The notes under the pieces are model-generated. The model was not told the origin of the DNA and ran no database searches. It saw only the letters and a program-made list of their open reading frames with translations. Below are positions 43,701 through 54,647 of a DNA stretch of 64,000 nucleotides, in pieces. The stretch is from contig LR990044.1 in assembly GCA_905147135.1 (NCBI GenBank), positions 5,026,122-5,090,121 of the forward strand, in the 5' to 3' direction. This DNA comes from Blastobasis lacticolella. Its lineage: Eukaryota; Arthropoda; Insecta; Lepidoptera; Blastobasidae. The translations under genes and the position numbers were made by a program. The number at the start of each line of letters is the position of its first letter. The first letter of the stretch is position 1.

Positions 43701-44778
43701 CTGCATCCCGAAAATGAAAGAGAGCGAATTAAAAAATCCATGGCTAAGACACTCTTCAAAGATTTTGATTACAAAGGCACCGGTCAAACAATGAACTATG
43801 AACAAAATTTGATCTAATCTAATGTTTATGTTTGTGTCTCATAAAAATATTAGATTTAAAGGTGCATACTTTGCTTATTCGTATAGTGCGCTTAAGAGGT
43901 TCTTTTGTCTAAACATTGTAACTACGTTTGTTATTTAGCTATTCAGTAAAGTTTAATTGAATTATAAGAAGCTAATATCTAAAAGAAACTTACCTGATCT
44001 TATGTTTGGCAAATATAGCATGGAAGAAATCACATACAAATGTAAACACTAATTGCACCAGTTTAAACTATTATTTATTAAATGTCCAAAACAAAATCCA
44101 GAATCAATCTTTGTTCAGTAATTTTACAAGTTTCTATTGGGTTTTGACGGGTGATATAGCCCCTATCACCCATTCCAGTCCCTGTCCATCCAATCACATA
44201 AAAATTTAACAGGTAAGCAGTGTTTTATTGCTTTCAATAGGCTGAGTTGTAAAGCATTCTGTTCCATATTTTTTATCCCAAGGAGGATGTGCACGTGCGC
44301 TGGCACATCGCTATCCAGGGTCGCGCTTTACTACCTACGCTACGGTTGAAGTCTGCATTAATTGCTGGTTCAGCTTGAAACCATATAATGATGATCCATA
44401 TTTGATACGTATAACCCACTGCCGAAACCGCCACGTGAGATTTACGCTAATTAACTCCTACGTGTTGACTGTATCGACAATAAACGATTTTGTTTGTATC
44501 TAAATTAAAAAATCAATAAAGGATAGAAGGAGAAAATGATAAAGTCTGAACCTTTTGTAAAGAAAACTATGGAAAATAACTTGTTGTGGTATTTATTTTA
44601 TATTATTAATTAAGTAAAGTAGGCAACTAATTGTAGGGTTTTACAAGGTTAGTAGTAAATAATAAAAAAGAATGCAATGAAAACAAATACATATTCGAAT
44701 TAGGAACTACTTAGCATATATACAAAAATATTAATACTTAAACAAAATTAATATAAACTGATCTTAAAATATGAAACA
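43701..44778. other. Spacer with isolated splice-like signals
   Basis: A strong minus-strand donor (AGATCAG/GTAAGTTTC at about 43995) and a plus-strand donor (AACAG/GTAAGC at about 44210) occur, but no frame joins either to the exons at 42660-43700. Otherwise AT-rich. Confidence 0.3.
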
Positions 44779-45799
44779 TTAATAATTCAACACAACAGTA
44801 TTGCATGAAAACAATTTCTGGCACTTCTTCCTCCGGATGGGCAACATCACATCTCGCAGCACGTCTCTGTAATTACTACCATTGGCTCTCCCTGGGATGT
44901 AGGCAAGCTTTCCAGGGCCAGCTGAGCTCATCCAAGCCCACATATTCACACATATACGCCCTGACTCGTTATTTGAGATAACATTTTTCGGGTCATATCT
45001 CGATTTATTCACACGCCATAAATGCCGACGACCCACCTGACTGGATTTAAAAGTTTTTTCATCGGAAAATATAGCGTGCGACCAATCGAAGTCTCGATAA
45101 TCCCGTGCGAAACGGACCCGAGCCGTTTTATGGTCTTCAGTTAACGCAATTTTCTTCGCCGGTTTCCTGTGCCGTGTACCCGGAAGGGCATTTCGCACAG
45201 CCTGCAGAGAGCAATCATACCGCTCCGCAAAGACTCGGGTTGGAGTGAATGGGTACTGCTCATAGGCACCATTGTCTCCAACCGCTCTTGCGTAATCACC
45301 CGAGGAGGATGCGCTCTCGGCTTGTCGTTCAAGTGCCCTTCCTCGTCGTACCGCCCCTGAGCCAAAGGCGGACGGTGTTTCTCTAAAAAAAAAGGCAAAA
45401 TTTCAAAAAACTAAAGTCATTGTAATGACTCTATGTCGGAAAAATAATCACTTGACATTTATTTAATAAAAAATTAAGTGTTTTAATTATAATTTAACAC
45501 TCTTAATCTTAACCTCAAACAGTTTTTGTCTTTTGTCAAGGCGCAACACATGTTAGGTTAGGTTAGGTTAGGTTAAAAAAGCTAAAAAAGCTGCCTGCTG
45601 TGAGCATGTCATTTTTTTGTAAATATACCTAATAGTCATTATTACCATTACAAATGATATAAACCTTGATTTAAGATAATGTTATAAAAGCTTAACTTAC
45701 CGACATGTGTAGTATGTCCGCTATTTGTGAGATATTATTTCCTGAATTTCGCAGGAACATTATTTCATTGCGCTCCAAATTATTTAGGTTTCTGAACAT
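44779..45799 (-). pseudogene. Tc1/mariner-type transposase with an intron
   Basis: Exon 1 (45799-45701) starts MFRNLNNLERNEIMFLRNSG and ends NISQIADILHMS at a perfect donor GTAAGT. Exon 2 begins at 45382 after a T-rich acceptor with RNTVRLWL. Joined across the intron these give a helix-turn-helix DNA-binding motif, which supports the splice. A frameshift in a G-rich run (about 45355) precedes DEEGHLNDKPRAHPPRVITQ. The catalytic part has the first Asp in SHAIFSDEKTFKSSQ, then the block NMWAWMSSAGPGKLAYIPGR. The copy is truncated at 44779 before the second and third catalytic residues. Confidence 0.75.
45552..45575 (+). repeat. Interstitial (TTAGG)n tract
   Basis: Four perfect TTAGG units plus TTA, the canonical insect telomeric repeat, lie inside the intron of the transposase pseudogene. 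It is too short to suggest a former telomere; chance expansion or telomerase-mediated break repair are both possible. Confidence 0.85.
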
Positions 45800-46418
45800 T
45801 TTTAGCAGGATCACTCAATGACACGATTTTTACGCAAGAAGTGCAGATTGCAACTGGCCAGCAAATGTCTCTGCTAGTCCCTGATGGACCCAAAGCCATA
45901 AAAACTCAAAGAAACAAAAATATTTTCGTCTCTCATTGGTCACCAAAAAAAAGGGGTCAGCTAAGATCGCCACTTGCAAGCACCAATATTTTGAAACTGG
46001 GCAGGCGTAACCATTGCTAATAGTACCTACTAAAACTAACGTATCATGAAATACTTTTCCAAATATCTTCAGTTAACTAATGAGTAGTTTTCCAAGAGGT
46101 GCGTATAGCTATTCTAAGCACTCACTAGACGCAGTGTTGGGCATGAACAATTGATATTTTAATCATCGTATTAATCGATTGAAAAATTAATTGCAATTAA
46201 TTAAATCACAATTGATTTAATTGCAATTAATATGTTATTTGCATATTGCAATTAATTTATTTAAATAAACTCACGTTAATTGCAAGAGACAATTAAAATA
46301 ATTAAAATAATATTTTTAATTGTTACAAGAGACAATTAAAACTGACAATTAACAATCACAGATTTATTATAGTTATGCGGCCCGACCGGGCTGCTCGAGG
46401 GCTGAGAGGTAAGAGTAG

Positions 46419-46481
46419 GACGCGAAAGAGACAGAGACAGAATTTAAACGTACGTAACTTGTCTCTGTCTCTCTCGCGTCT
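46419..46481. repeat. Short GA/CT hairpin
   Basis: GACGCGAAAGAGACAGAGACA pairs with TGTCTCTGTCTCTCTCGCGTC around a 21-base spacer. Non-coding, near the left end of the hAT-like unit. Confidence 0.6.
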
Positions 46482-46870
46482 TGTCGTCGCTTGCGCTAAA
46501 TAAATAAATAAATACTAATAACTTGTCTATTATTTTCTATTAACGAGCAACTTATTCATACCGTTATCATATCAGCTGAAGACAAAATAATATGTAAACG
46601 CATTGGGTATATATTATGTTGAAAGCTATTTGCGGAAAGAATTTTCTATTCTTAAATACTAGTATACAGGATGTTTCATAATACATGTGTAAAGCCGAAA
46701 GGGTGTTAAAGTAGAGCTTTCAAAGAGTGCACTGGCGACTTCATTTTATCCGGACATTGAATTTTAATTTTAATAAAAAATATTAATTTTTAAAGATAAA
46801 TAACCATATCGACTACGTTGAAGCGCAGCTCTATTTCAAGTTGATGATCATATAAAAACAGGTTAACAAC

Positions 46871-47304
46871 CTCGTGCGTCCCCTATCGAAACAAAGCAAC
46901 CTCCTCAAGCCTACTACCAGGAGCCTAATGCTGCGTACACACCGGGCGATGTGTGACGCGCACCCGTTTCGGCCAACGATTGTCCGTTGGCGTGTGCCGG
47001 CCGGCAATCCGCAGTGCAGCGTGGCGGTAACATCAAACGGATAGAAGTAATCATCCAATCGCAGTTTGGGCGGATACCGAAGGCCAACAAACAAACGTGC
47101 AAATACGAGCCCGAATCGGTTCCCAAAACTCCCAAAGATCGTTTGCTTGACCACGAAATGCAAGTATTAGACCTAAGAAGTCTAAATAATTCGGCCGACA
47201 GCCCTTCGTTGGCGTACGTTGAGTGTGTACACACCATAAGGACGAGTTCTAAACTCGTGCCATTCATATCAAAACAAACCAACCTCCTACATCTTACTAC
47301 CAGG
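46871..47304. repeat. About 50-bp direct repeats around a GC-richer segment
   Basis: CAACCTCCTCAAGCCTACTACCAGG at 46897-46921 recurs in diverged form at 47280-47304 together with about 25 bases of upstream sequence. Between them lies a GC-richer interval holding GCGTACACACCG and, inverted, GTGTGTACACAC. Open frames on both strands here are not protein-like. Confidence 0.4.
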
Positions 47305-47412
47305 CGTCGAACTAAATGTTACCTACTTATCTACATGAATAGGCTCTACCAAATTAACTAGGAACTTGCCTACACTAATTATTTTCAATAGGTAGGTATG
47401 CTTAAATTGTCG

Positions 47413-47745
47413 GAGCGTCGGTGGCCTAAGGTTGCGGTATCCTACTCGTACACGAGAGGTACCGCGTTCGAATCCCACTGCCGCCATGTACCAATAACTC
47501 TTTTTTAAGTTATGCACATTAGCTGAATACTAACCGATGCTTTTACGGTAAGGGAAATTATCGTGATGAAACTTACACATTCAGTTCAGACGACTGAATG
47601 TGTAAGTAACCATGATTAAATCTGGTCAGGTTCCCTTGGTAACAGGGTTAGGAGCCAGGAATGTCAGATGGCAGTCGCTCCACTGCAATTAATTACCTAA
47701 TCTGCCAAATCCTAGATCATGGACCATAGTCAAAGCGGCCCACAG
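47413..47745 (+). repeat. tRNA-derived SINE, nearly full length
   Basis: The head CGGTGGCCTAAGGTTGCGG and GCGTTCGAATCCCACTGCC provide A- and B-box-like promoter elements. The body follows (GCTGAATACTAACCGATGCT; GTGTAAGTAACCATGATTAA) and the tail block GGTCAGGTTCCCTTGGTAAC with GATGGCAGTCGCTCCACTG. About 330 bp. It would be transcribed by RNA polymerase III and moved by a LINE. This is the most complete plus-strand copy. Confidence 0.8.
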
Positions 47746-47767
47746 GCACGGAAAATAATTTTGTGGA

Positions 47768-48041
47768 GAGAAAATAATTTGTTACAGTGGAGCGACTACC
47801 ATCTGACCTCCATGACCCTGCTACCAGGGGAACCTGACTAGATTGGATCATGGTTACAATTTCAGTTGCCAGAATTTGCAGATTTCATCATGATGTTTCC
47901 CTCACCATAGGAGCATCGGTTAATTTCAACTAATGTACATAACTCAGAAAATAGTCATTGGTACATTGCCACAGCGGGATTCGAACCCGGCACCTCTCTC
48001 GCTTACGAGTCGGATACTCAACCGCCTAGCCACCAACGTTC
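47768..48041 (-). repeat. tRNA-derived SINE, opposite orientation
   Basis: The minus-strand head GTTGGTGGCTAGGCGGTTGA with B box GGGTTCGAATCCCGCTG, the same body blocks, and CATGGAGGTCAGATGGTAGT. It faces the plus-strand copy tail-to-tail with about 22 bases between, making an inverted repeat of about 270-bp arms. Confidence 0.8.
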
Positions 48042-49164
48042 TTGAAAAACATACTTAAGATAGCTACATAACTAAAACAGAATTCGTTTTATTGATAAAT
48101 CGTTCTACACAGATAAGTAGGTACTATGTCCTACTAAAATGGTTCACTCATCTAGGGGCCTACGTAGCGTAGGGAACCACTTATGAGACTAGTTTTGTTG
48201 AAACAGATTACAGACAGGTTTTACTAAATACCTACATGTTTTCATGAACAGATAAAAGCGTTGTCTTTTCTACCTAAAAGCGTTGTCTTCCCGTCGGAAA
48301 AGAACCTCCTAACGTTACGATTAGGTTCTAGCTAGGTAGCATATCTTAAAGTCTAGCTAGAACCTAGACCTTTAAAGCATGTGGGTACGTACCTTTTAAA
48401 AGTTATTTTATGAAAACAAACAACGTCAGGTGCCATACTTTCTTGCTTTCTTGTGGCTCGGATGACTGATAGGTATTAACTATCAAGTAAGCTTGCACTC
48501 GTATCGTAGCGTAGCTAGGTTGGTACACTCCATACACACAGATACACAACACTACGCAGGCTCTGGTTGCTATGCAATACGTAAGTAGGTAGGTACCATG
48601 GTGTTTGGCCTATTGCTAGCTTACATTCATGCACAGAATAATGATTATCACAATACTTAAACGTTGAACGCTGAACACAGACAAGACTACGTTAATACTG
48701 ATACCTGAAGCTATAAATCATTCGTTCACATCGTTAATACTCTTATCACAGTTATCTTCACAATAGGTACTTAGGTATCCTACAACTACAACGCAACAAT
48801 CATTTCGGTCACGCGAAAAGCGAGAATGAGAACCGTGGGTCAAACAACAAAATAAAGAACGGCCCGCCAAAGTATTCTATTTTTAGATATCAGTTTCTAT
48901 TTTGATGTCAAAGGCGCCGCCACAGCTCCGTCGCCGGCCTTGACCTTGATGGCACGTGCAAAAGGATACAGGCATGACGCATTTCATCGTAGTCCTCACA
49001 GTGACAACGCATCTGCTGTTCTGCATTTTTGTTGCGTGCAACCTAAATGCTTAAATCGTAGATATAATGGGCGACGGTTACCGCTTGCCTTCAGGTGGAC
49101 TATCACTGCGTAGCATAAAACAAGTAATTGTACTGCCACTGGGCCACTAGGTACATATTTACAC
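48042..49164. other. Interior of the hAT-like unit, no gene
   Basis: AT-rich, with a duplicated TAGGTTCTAGCTAGG-type word near 48320-48365. At about 49068-49120 GGCGACGGTTACCGCTTGCC and TTCAGGTGGACTATCACTGC look like the end of a LINE tail. No reading frame. Confidence 0.4.
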
Positions 49165-49422
49165 TAGAAACTAGTAACAGACGTTCCCCTTTTTCTGGAG
49201 CCAACCAACCGTTAGTTGCAGTTGATACTAATCCTTATGCAGGATAAAATAGTCGCATTTGAGTGCGGAATACGTGGTCGGACGTCCGACCAAGGACGGC
49301 ATTCCCGCGCATCCGTATTAACCCAAAAGCTGCCTTATTTTGTACTTTGTAAGGATTAGTATCGACTGCAACTGATGATTCGTCGGCTCAAGGCAAATCG
49401 TAGCGTCTGTTACTAGTAAATT
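49165..49422. repeat. Foldback MITE
   Basis: ACTAGTAACAGACG at about 49170-49183 pairs with CGTCTGTTACTAGT at about 49404-49417. Pairing continues inward through GTTGCAGTTGATACTAATCC against GGATTAGTATCGACTGCAAC. About 255 bp, non-coding, nested in the hAT-like unit. Confidence 0.6.
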
Positions 49423-50340
49423 GACGAAATGGTAAAACCGGGTCTCCTGACCGTACCTAGTACGTAAATAGTGTTGCTAGGTATTTTTTCAGCTTTTCAA
49501 ATTAAATATTCACCTTCTTGGATTCATACATGAGTAGAATTTAATCATTACTATTAGATAGGTACTGAAATGACGTCTTTCCTTATTTCGGAGCTGGCGG
49601 AAAAGTTCAACGAGAAATGCATAAACTTGTGCCAAGGCTTACCACATGCATTCAACAGGATGTAGACTGAGTGAAAAAATAGACAATAAAGTATAACAAC
49701 AATATCGTGTAGTTTTGCTGCACTTTCCAAAAATATTAATATCTAGTGAATGAACTTTATGGACACCCTGTGATATCAGTATCCCGTGCATAGTCCACCT
49801 GCTTCAGTCATGACTGCCTAGTACAATAGAAGATATGGCGCAGACGCGAAATCAAGCTGTAACTTTTTTGCCTATTAATGTTTATTGTGTTTTCGCAATT
49901 AGTTTGAAGACTATGTACCTAGGTGCAACATTGTGTTGAAGGCAAAAAAAACAAATAAATTAAAGTAGAAACAAACATCGAAATGACTTGTTTTTGTGCC
50001 GGACTGCTCACGAGCTGCTTGTAATAATAATTTTATTAACCAGCCACTTGAGGTATTGATCGTAGTGATCTTTAGATTGAATTTTAAAACTCATATGTAA
50101 CGGTAGGTAGAAAAGACTTAAAGGGACAAAACCTATATCCTATCTGTAACTGGTAAAATTGTATTATTCAGTTGATTGACCTGATTATGAACTTGAGTGA
50201 TCTATTACAACTGATTTCTAGAGATGCGGTCTTTCATTTTCAAAATGTGATTATCGACATTGAAAAAGAAAAAGTTCGATACGCACGATAAAAAGAATTG
50301 TACCTATCGTTTTAATACGTTTAGCACTCCATCCAGTTCA
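49423..50340. other. Interior of the hAT-like unit, no gene
   Basis: AT-rich with no frame or repeat that I can support. Confidence 0.35.
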
Positions 50341-50694
50341 CGGCTTTATACATGTATTATGAAACACCCTGTATATTCTGTGTGGCTATCATGAAGAACG
50401 ATTTAGCATGGCCATTAAGTTCAAGCTTGTGAAAGCCCTACCCTGTGCCACTCCTTAATCTTATAATATTACTATTTACATTATTTAAATTTAATTAAAG
50501 TTTAATTATAAGAACAATTAACAATTGATTAATTGTAATTTAAAAAAATTATAATTGACAATTAATAAATTGTTAATTGCAACGTCACAGTTAACAATTA
50601 ATCAATTGTTAATTGATATTTCACAATTAACAATTAATCAATTGTTATTATTAATTGTAACTTGCAATTAAATTTTGCCCAACACTGCTAGACG

Positions 50695-51239
50695 GCGCAG
50701 TCGACAGTTTTGTTTTATAATATTTGTATGCGAAAAGTGGGATAAAAAGCATATTTAAAAACATTATTAAATATCAAGTGTAAGTCCAGGTTGTGTTATT
50801 GGAGAAGAGCTGCCTATATTTTGCGTTTAGCTACAGAAAGAAAATCTATGTACCTATGATAAAAAAAACCACAGATGAGAAATTTTTAGAAAATAAGTTA
50901 AATAAACTACAAATATTTTACGCGGTTTATTTTAAAGACGTTTTACTAAATACTATACAAACAATCCGCATTAATGGAGAAATATCGACTAACAGGGAAA
51001 ACGTTAACTTTCATTGATCTAGAAAAAAGCATTTAATTGAGTCCCCTGAAAGCTGGTGTGGCAGGCAATGCGTTCGCAAAATATACCAGAGACCTATGTT
51101 TCTATAGTGCAGGATATGTATAGCAACGTAACCACGCAAATCAGATGATGATGGACAAGTGGATGAGGACGTGAACCACAGACTAAATACCGGTTGGTTA
51201 AAGTAGTGATCACTGTCTGGGGCCATCTGCGATTTCAAA
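50695..51239. other. AT-rich flank with one Lys/Asn-rich open frame
   Basis: The plus frame 50793-51017 (for example KKTTDEKFLENKLNKLQIFY) is AT-rich and domain-free; it may be accidental or a decayed LINE linker. No other structure. Confidence 0.25.
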
Positions 51240-51740
51240 ATGCCTGTAGTAACTAAAAGTAAAATTTATAAGAACGCCGTGAGGCCAGCCATGATGTACG
51301 GATCGGGGTGTTGGACAGCCCTGAGGAGACATGAGCAACTACTGCACACAGCGTAAATGACAATGCTGAGGTGGCCGGGCGGTGTAACGCGCTTGAATAG
51401 GTTGCGTAACGAGTACCTATGCCCGTGGATCATTCAGGGTGGCTCCAATTTCCGACAAGCTAAAGGAAAGCAGGCTCCGCTGGTATGGTCATGTAATGCG
51501 CCGCGACGATAACTACTCCGTGAAGGCTGTTCTTAACATCAGCACACAGTAAAGAGCTAGAGGCAGGCCGCGAGCCACGTAGTGGTCAACTATCGCAAAG
51601 AACCTAAAAACCGAGAACCTGGCACCGATGACAACCCTGGATAGACGTTCCTGACGCAAATGCATAAGTAGACCCGAGCCGACGATTAGCTAATCTGGGA
51701 CAAGGGTAGGAGAAGGAAGAATAAGAAGATAAGGATTTAT
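51240..51740 (+). pseudogene. RTE-type LINE 3' part
   Basis: The plus reading KSKIYKNAVRPAMMYGSGCW, EQLLHTA, MLRWPGGVTRLNRLRNEYL, then LKESRLRWYGHVMRRDDNYS and RARGRPRAT is the end of an RTE reverse transcriptase and its basic C-terminal block. Several stops. It ends in an A/G-rich tail (GAAGAATAAGAAGATAAG). Confidence 0.8.
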
Positions 51741-53526
51741 ATAATTTTTAGTTTTATCAAAACTTACGTAGAGTACCATTTCTTGATAATTGTTGACGCA
51801 ATCTCACGGTACCTATCTACTGGAAAAATGCTTGATAGGCTCATTAATAGGTATAGTCGAGTTCATTAATGTGTGAGCATTGCCAAGGCTTCAAATATAC
51901 ACACATACATGGAAGGGTACTTATATATCTGAGCAGATTCATCAATCAAACATATGTACATCTGTCGACTGTACCTACTTGACAAACTTGCCTAATGCGC
52001 ATATTAGGTAGGTACACTTGGCAAAATTCAGTCGACTAAATTCAGAAGCAAAAAGCATGAGAGCAAATGAAAGTGGAATGTACGTAGGTATTGCTCATCG
52101 AATAAGGTTGAGGACGGTGAGGTTGGCTGGAAGAGATATCTTTTCATTGTAACTATGTTTCTAATGTGTTTCGTGCAATAAAGAGTATAATAATATTTTT
52201 AGCGTCGCTCTGCTTTTCAAGTCGTGATACACTTTTACAAGTAGGTATTTGCTACTCATTATCTAATACTAATGCAAAACAAGACCCAAAATATACAATA
52301 AATAAAATCAATAATAACCACAACTTTACACACAGTACCCGCCAAAAAGTCCATCAGACAAATTGCTAGTACGTAATCAGTTTTTATGACCATTCAAGAA
52401 GATTCTATACCTAATTATAATTTTACGATAACTTCCACTTTCATAATCAACATTCTCAAATTACATTTTGAGCTATTTTCATAGGATAGGCATAGTTATT
52501 TATATAGGATAGGCTGTCATAGCAACATAACAAAACATAGCAAAATGAGGTATAGCGGTTATATCGTATGAGAATCACACAATTAAATCAATTACAAATC
52601 AGCAATAGGCACCAAAGTAATACAATGCAAGTTTAAACTTAACTCTGTCTGGTATAGAGCAAAAAAGCCCTTTCCAGTCATTCAACTAGATTTACGAGTA
52701 TATACTCTAGGCCGGAAACCGGATGACGATATGTATACACAAGACGTTGTACACTGCCAGTTAAATATGAAGTTATTGTGCCAAAATACTTAACCAAAGA
52801 CATTGAAATAGTTCTTAAAACTATTGTTAATAATTATAGGATGATTACTCAATTAGAAACATAACTTTTAGTTAATTAGTACTTGATCTGTTAAATAAGT
52901 TCCGAAATAAGAAACGAACATTTCGTTCGGACAAATTGAAAACTTCACAGAATATTAATAACTATAAGTATATAATTAGGGAAATATTAACCAACTATAT
53001 TCTTTTAGATAAACCATCTAATTAACATAAAATAATTATAATATCTAACACGGGTGAGCTGGGAAGAAAGGCAAGCCACCACCCTCGGGCCCGCTGCGTG
53101 CATCGTCTGCTGCCGACGAACGTTGGAGCATTCGTGTCATAGGACATTTCATCATATGAAATTTGCTAATCTACCTATAGGTAAGTATTAACCTTACAAT
53201 AAATTTCAAAAAACTCGGGGTACATTTCCACACACGGAGACCACGAAAACTGAAAGTTCATTATTATTAAGTATAGGTACTAGCTTCGAGTACGAAAGTG
53301 GGCCCTCTGCATTGTGTCCGAATATTGAGTATTCGTCGTCGGAGGGTAGCGCGGTTGCTAAGGATTGCCGGCCGCTGCCCCCCGCGCCGCCGTCACCACG
53401 GCCGCCCGTTGCAATCCCCGTGCGCGCCGCGCTGCCGCCTGACTCATCGCTAGGGTACAACTATGCCCTACTACTGCTCCTAAACTAAACACGGTCGACG
53501 GACCTAGTAACAACATTCACTGCTAA
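51741..53526. other. AT-rich spacer with a LINE tail
   Basis: At about 52148-52190, GTTTCTAATGTGTTTCGTGC then AATAAAGAGTATAATAATA is a LINE 3' tail, related to the one inserted at 27222-27300. The GC-rich 53330-53450 segment is open on the minus strand (Gly/Ser-rich) but has no recognisable domain; it may be the 5' region of the LINE that follows. Confidence 0.4.
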
Positions 53527-53621
53527 ATGAATAGGAAAACTTACTCCGGTTTTCTTCGAGAGGGCGAGTGGAAAACTAGACTCGTAAGAGGGAACGTAGA
53601 AAATCTACTCAGAATATTTTC

Positions 53622-53978
53622 GTGGGAAAAACTGGAACAGCCGTGGTTGATGCGGACTCTAAGTTTAAGGCGGCCAACAGTAAGGTACCTATTTACATTT
53701 ACAACGTTTCGATGGACACGTCAGTGTGTGACATCATGACATACGTGAAGAATAAGACCAGCATAGAGGTACGTGTGGAAAAAGTGAATATGAAAATAGT
53801 AAAGGGTTACGTTGCATACAAGTTGTTCGTTCTCAAGCATAAGCGGGACATATTCCTGACTGATGACTTTTGGCCGGATGGGGTATTGTATCGCCCATTT
53901 GTGGATTTTAGTCAACGAAGGATGAGAAATACTTCTTATCGGGATATACAAGTGGCTAAAAGAACACCCAAACAATAA
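53622..53978 (+). pseudogene. LINE ORF1, C-terminal part
   Basis: IPVFISNV-like region seen as VPIYIYNVSMDTSVCDIMTY, then KTSIEVRVEKVNMKI, AYKLFVLKHKRDIFLTDDFW and PDGVLYRPFVDFSQRR. This is an RRM-like fold of the kind found at the end of LINE ORF1 proteins. The ORF1 N-terminus is not identifiable upstream. The frame ends six bases before the ORF2 ATG. Confidence 0.6.
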
Positions 53979-53983
53979 CAATA

Positions 53984-54600
53984 ATGGCTGTTAATATAAA
54001 CAGATTGCTATCTTTTAATTGCAAGAAAGTCATGACATCAAATGAATGCATTAGAAAACTATGTAACTCGGCGGACATTGTGGCGCTCCAGGAGACGTGG
54101 CTTCTTCCTCACGACCTGTCGCTGCTGGAAGGTATCGACGATGCGTTCTCCTACACGGTAGTCTGCTGTGGACACCGCGGAGGGGGTGCTGACCGGCCGC
54201 CCGTACGGAGGGGTATCTCTGCTGTGGAGGAAGGCGGCGTTCCAGTCTGTGTCCGTGTTGCAGTGTGCATATAGCGGCGATTAAGTTAAACTTAGATAGT
54301 GAGCGATCGATCCTAGTATTCTTAGTTTACATGCCTACTAATAAGTGTGAGAATCTGCCACTATTTGCTGAGTGTCTAGGGGAAATAAGTGCGATTATTG
54401 AGAGCAGTGACGTCGAGTCGGTGTTTATACTCGGTGATTTTAACGCGCACCCTAGCGGTTTATTTTCGAGAGAATTGTTAAATTTGTGTGTGGAACAATA
54501 ATGGTCTTGTGTTGACACTGAACTTTTACCGAGCGATTCGCATACCTTTGTGAGTGACGCGCACGGTACACAGTCATGGAATATTGTAAAACATCACAAG
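53984..54600 (+). pseudogene. LINE endonuclease
   Basis: Starts MAVNINRLLSFNCKKVM with the catalytic Asn of the SFN motif, then DIVALQETWLLPHDLSLLEG with the catalytic Glu. After a frame change: KLNLDSERSILVFLVYMPTN and SVFILGDFNAHPSGLFSREL, the GDFN catalytic loop. A TAA at 54499 interrupts; DSHTFVSDAHGTQSWN follows before a deletion removes the end of the domain. Confidence 0.75.
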
Positions 54601-54647
54601 GTTAAAAATTTCAGCAAATTCTGGAAATCGACAAATAAATTAAACCC

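Larger units (their letters stand above)
46132..50687. mobile_element. hAT-ended 4.6-kb unit without a transposase
   Basis: It starts CAGTGTTGGGCA and ends TGCCCAACACTG (inverted), and is flanked by CTAGACG at 46125-46131 and 50688-50694, a 7-8-bp target duplication as expected for hAT elements. Both ends carry AATTGATTAATTG-type subterminal repeats, typical transposase-binding clusters. A second inverted pair (46663-46697 and 50341-50375, TACAGGGTGTTTCATAATAC type) lies inside. No transposase frame exists; the interior holds SINEs, a MITE and unknown DNA. Confidence 0.7.

Noticed and set aside
43995..44210. Additional upstream exon of the minus-strand gene at a strong donor
   Set aside because: The required phase contains a stop two codons before the donor, and the other phase breaks the next exon.
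45552..45575. Former telomere or chromosome-fusion point
   Set aside because: Only four TTAGG units inside a transposase intron; far too short and with no subtelomeric context.
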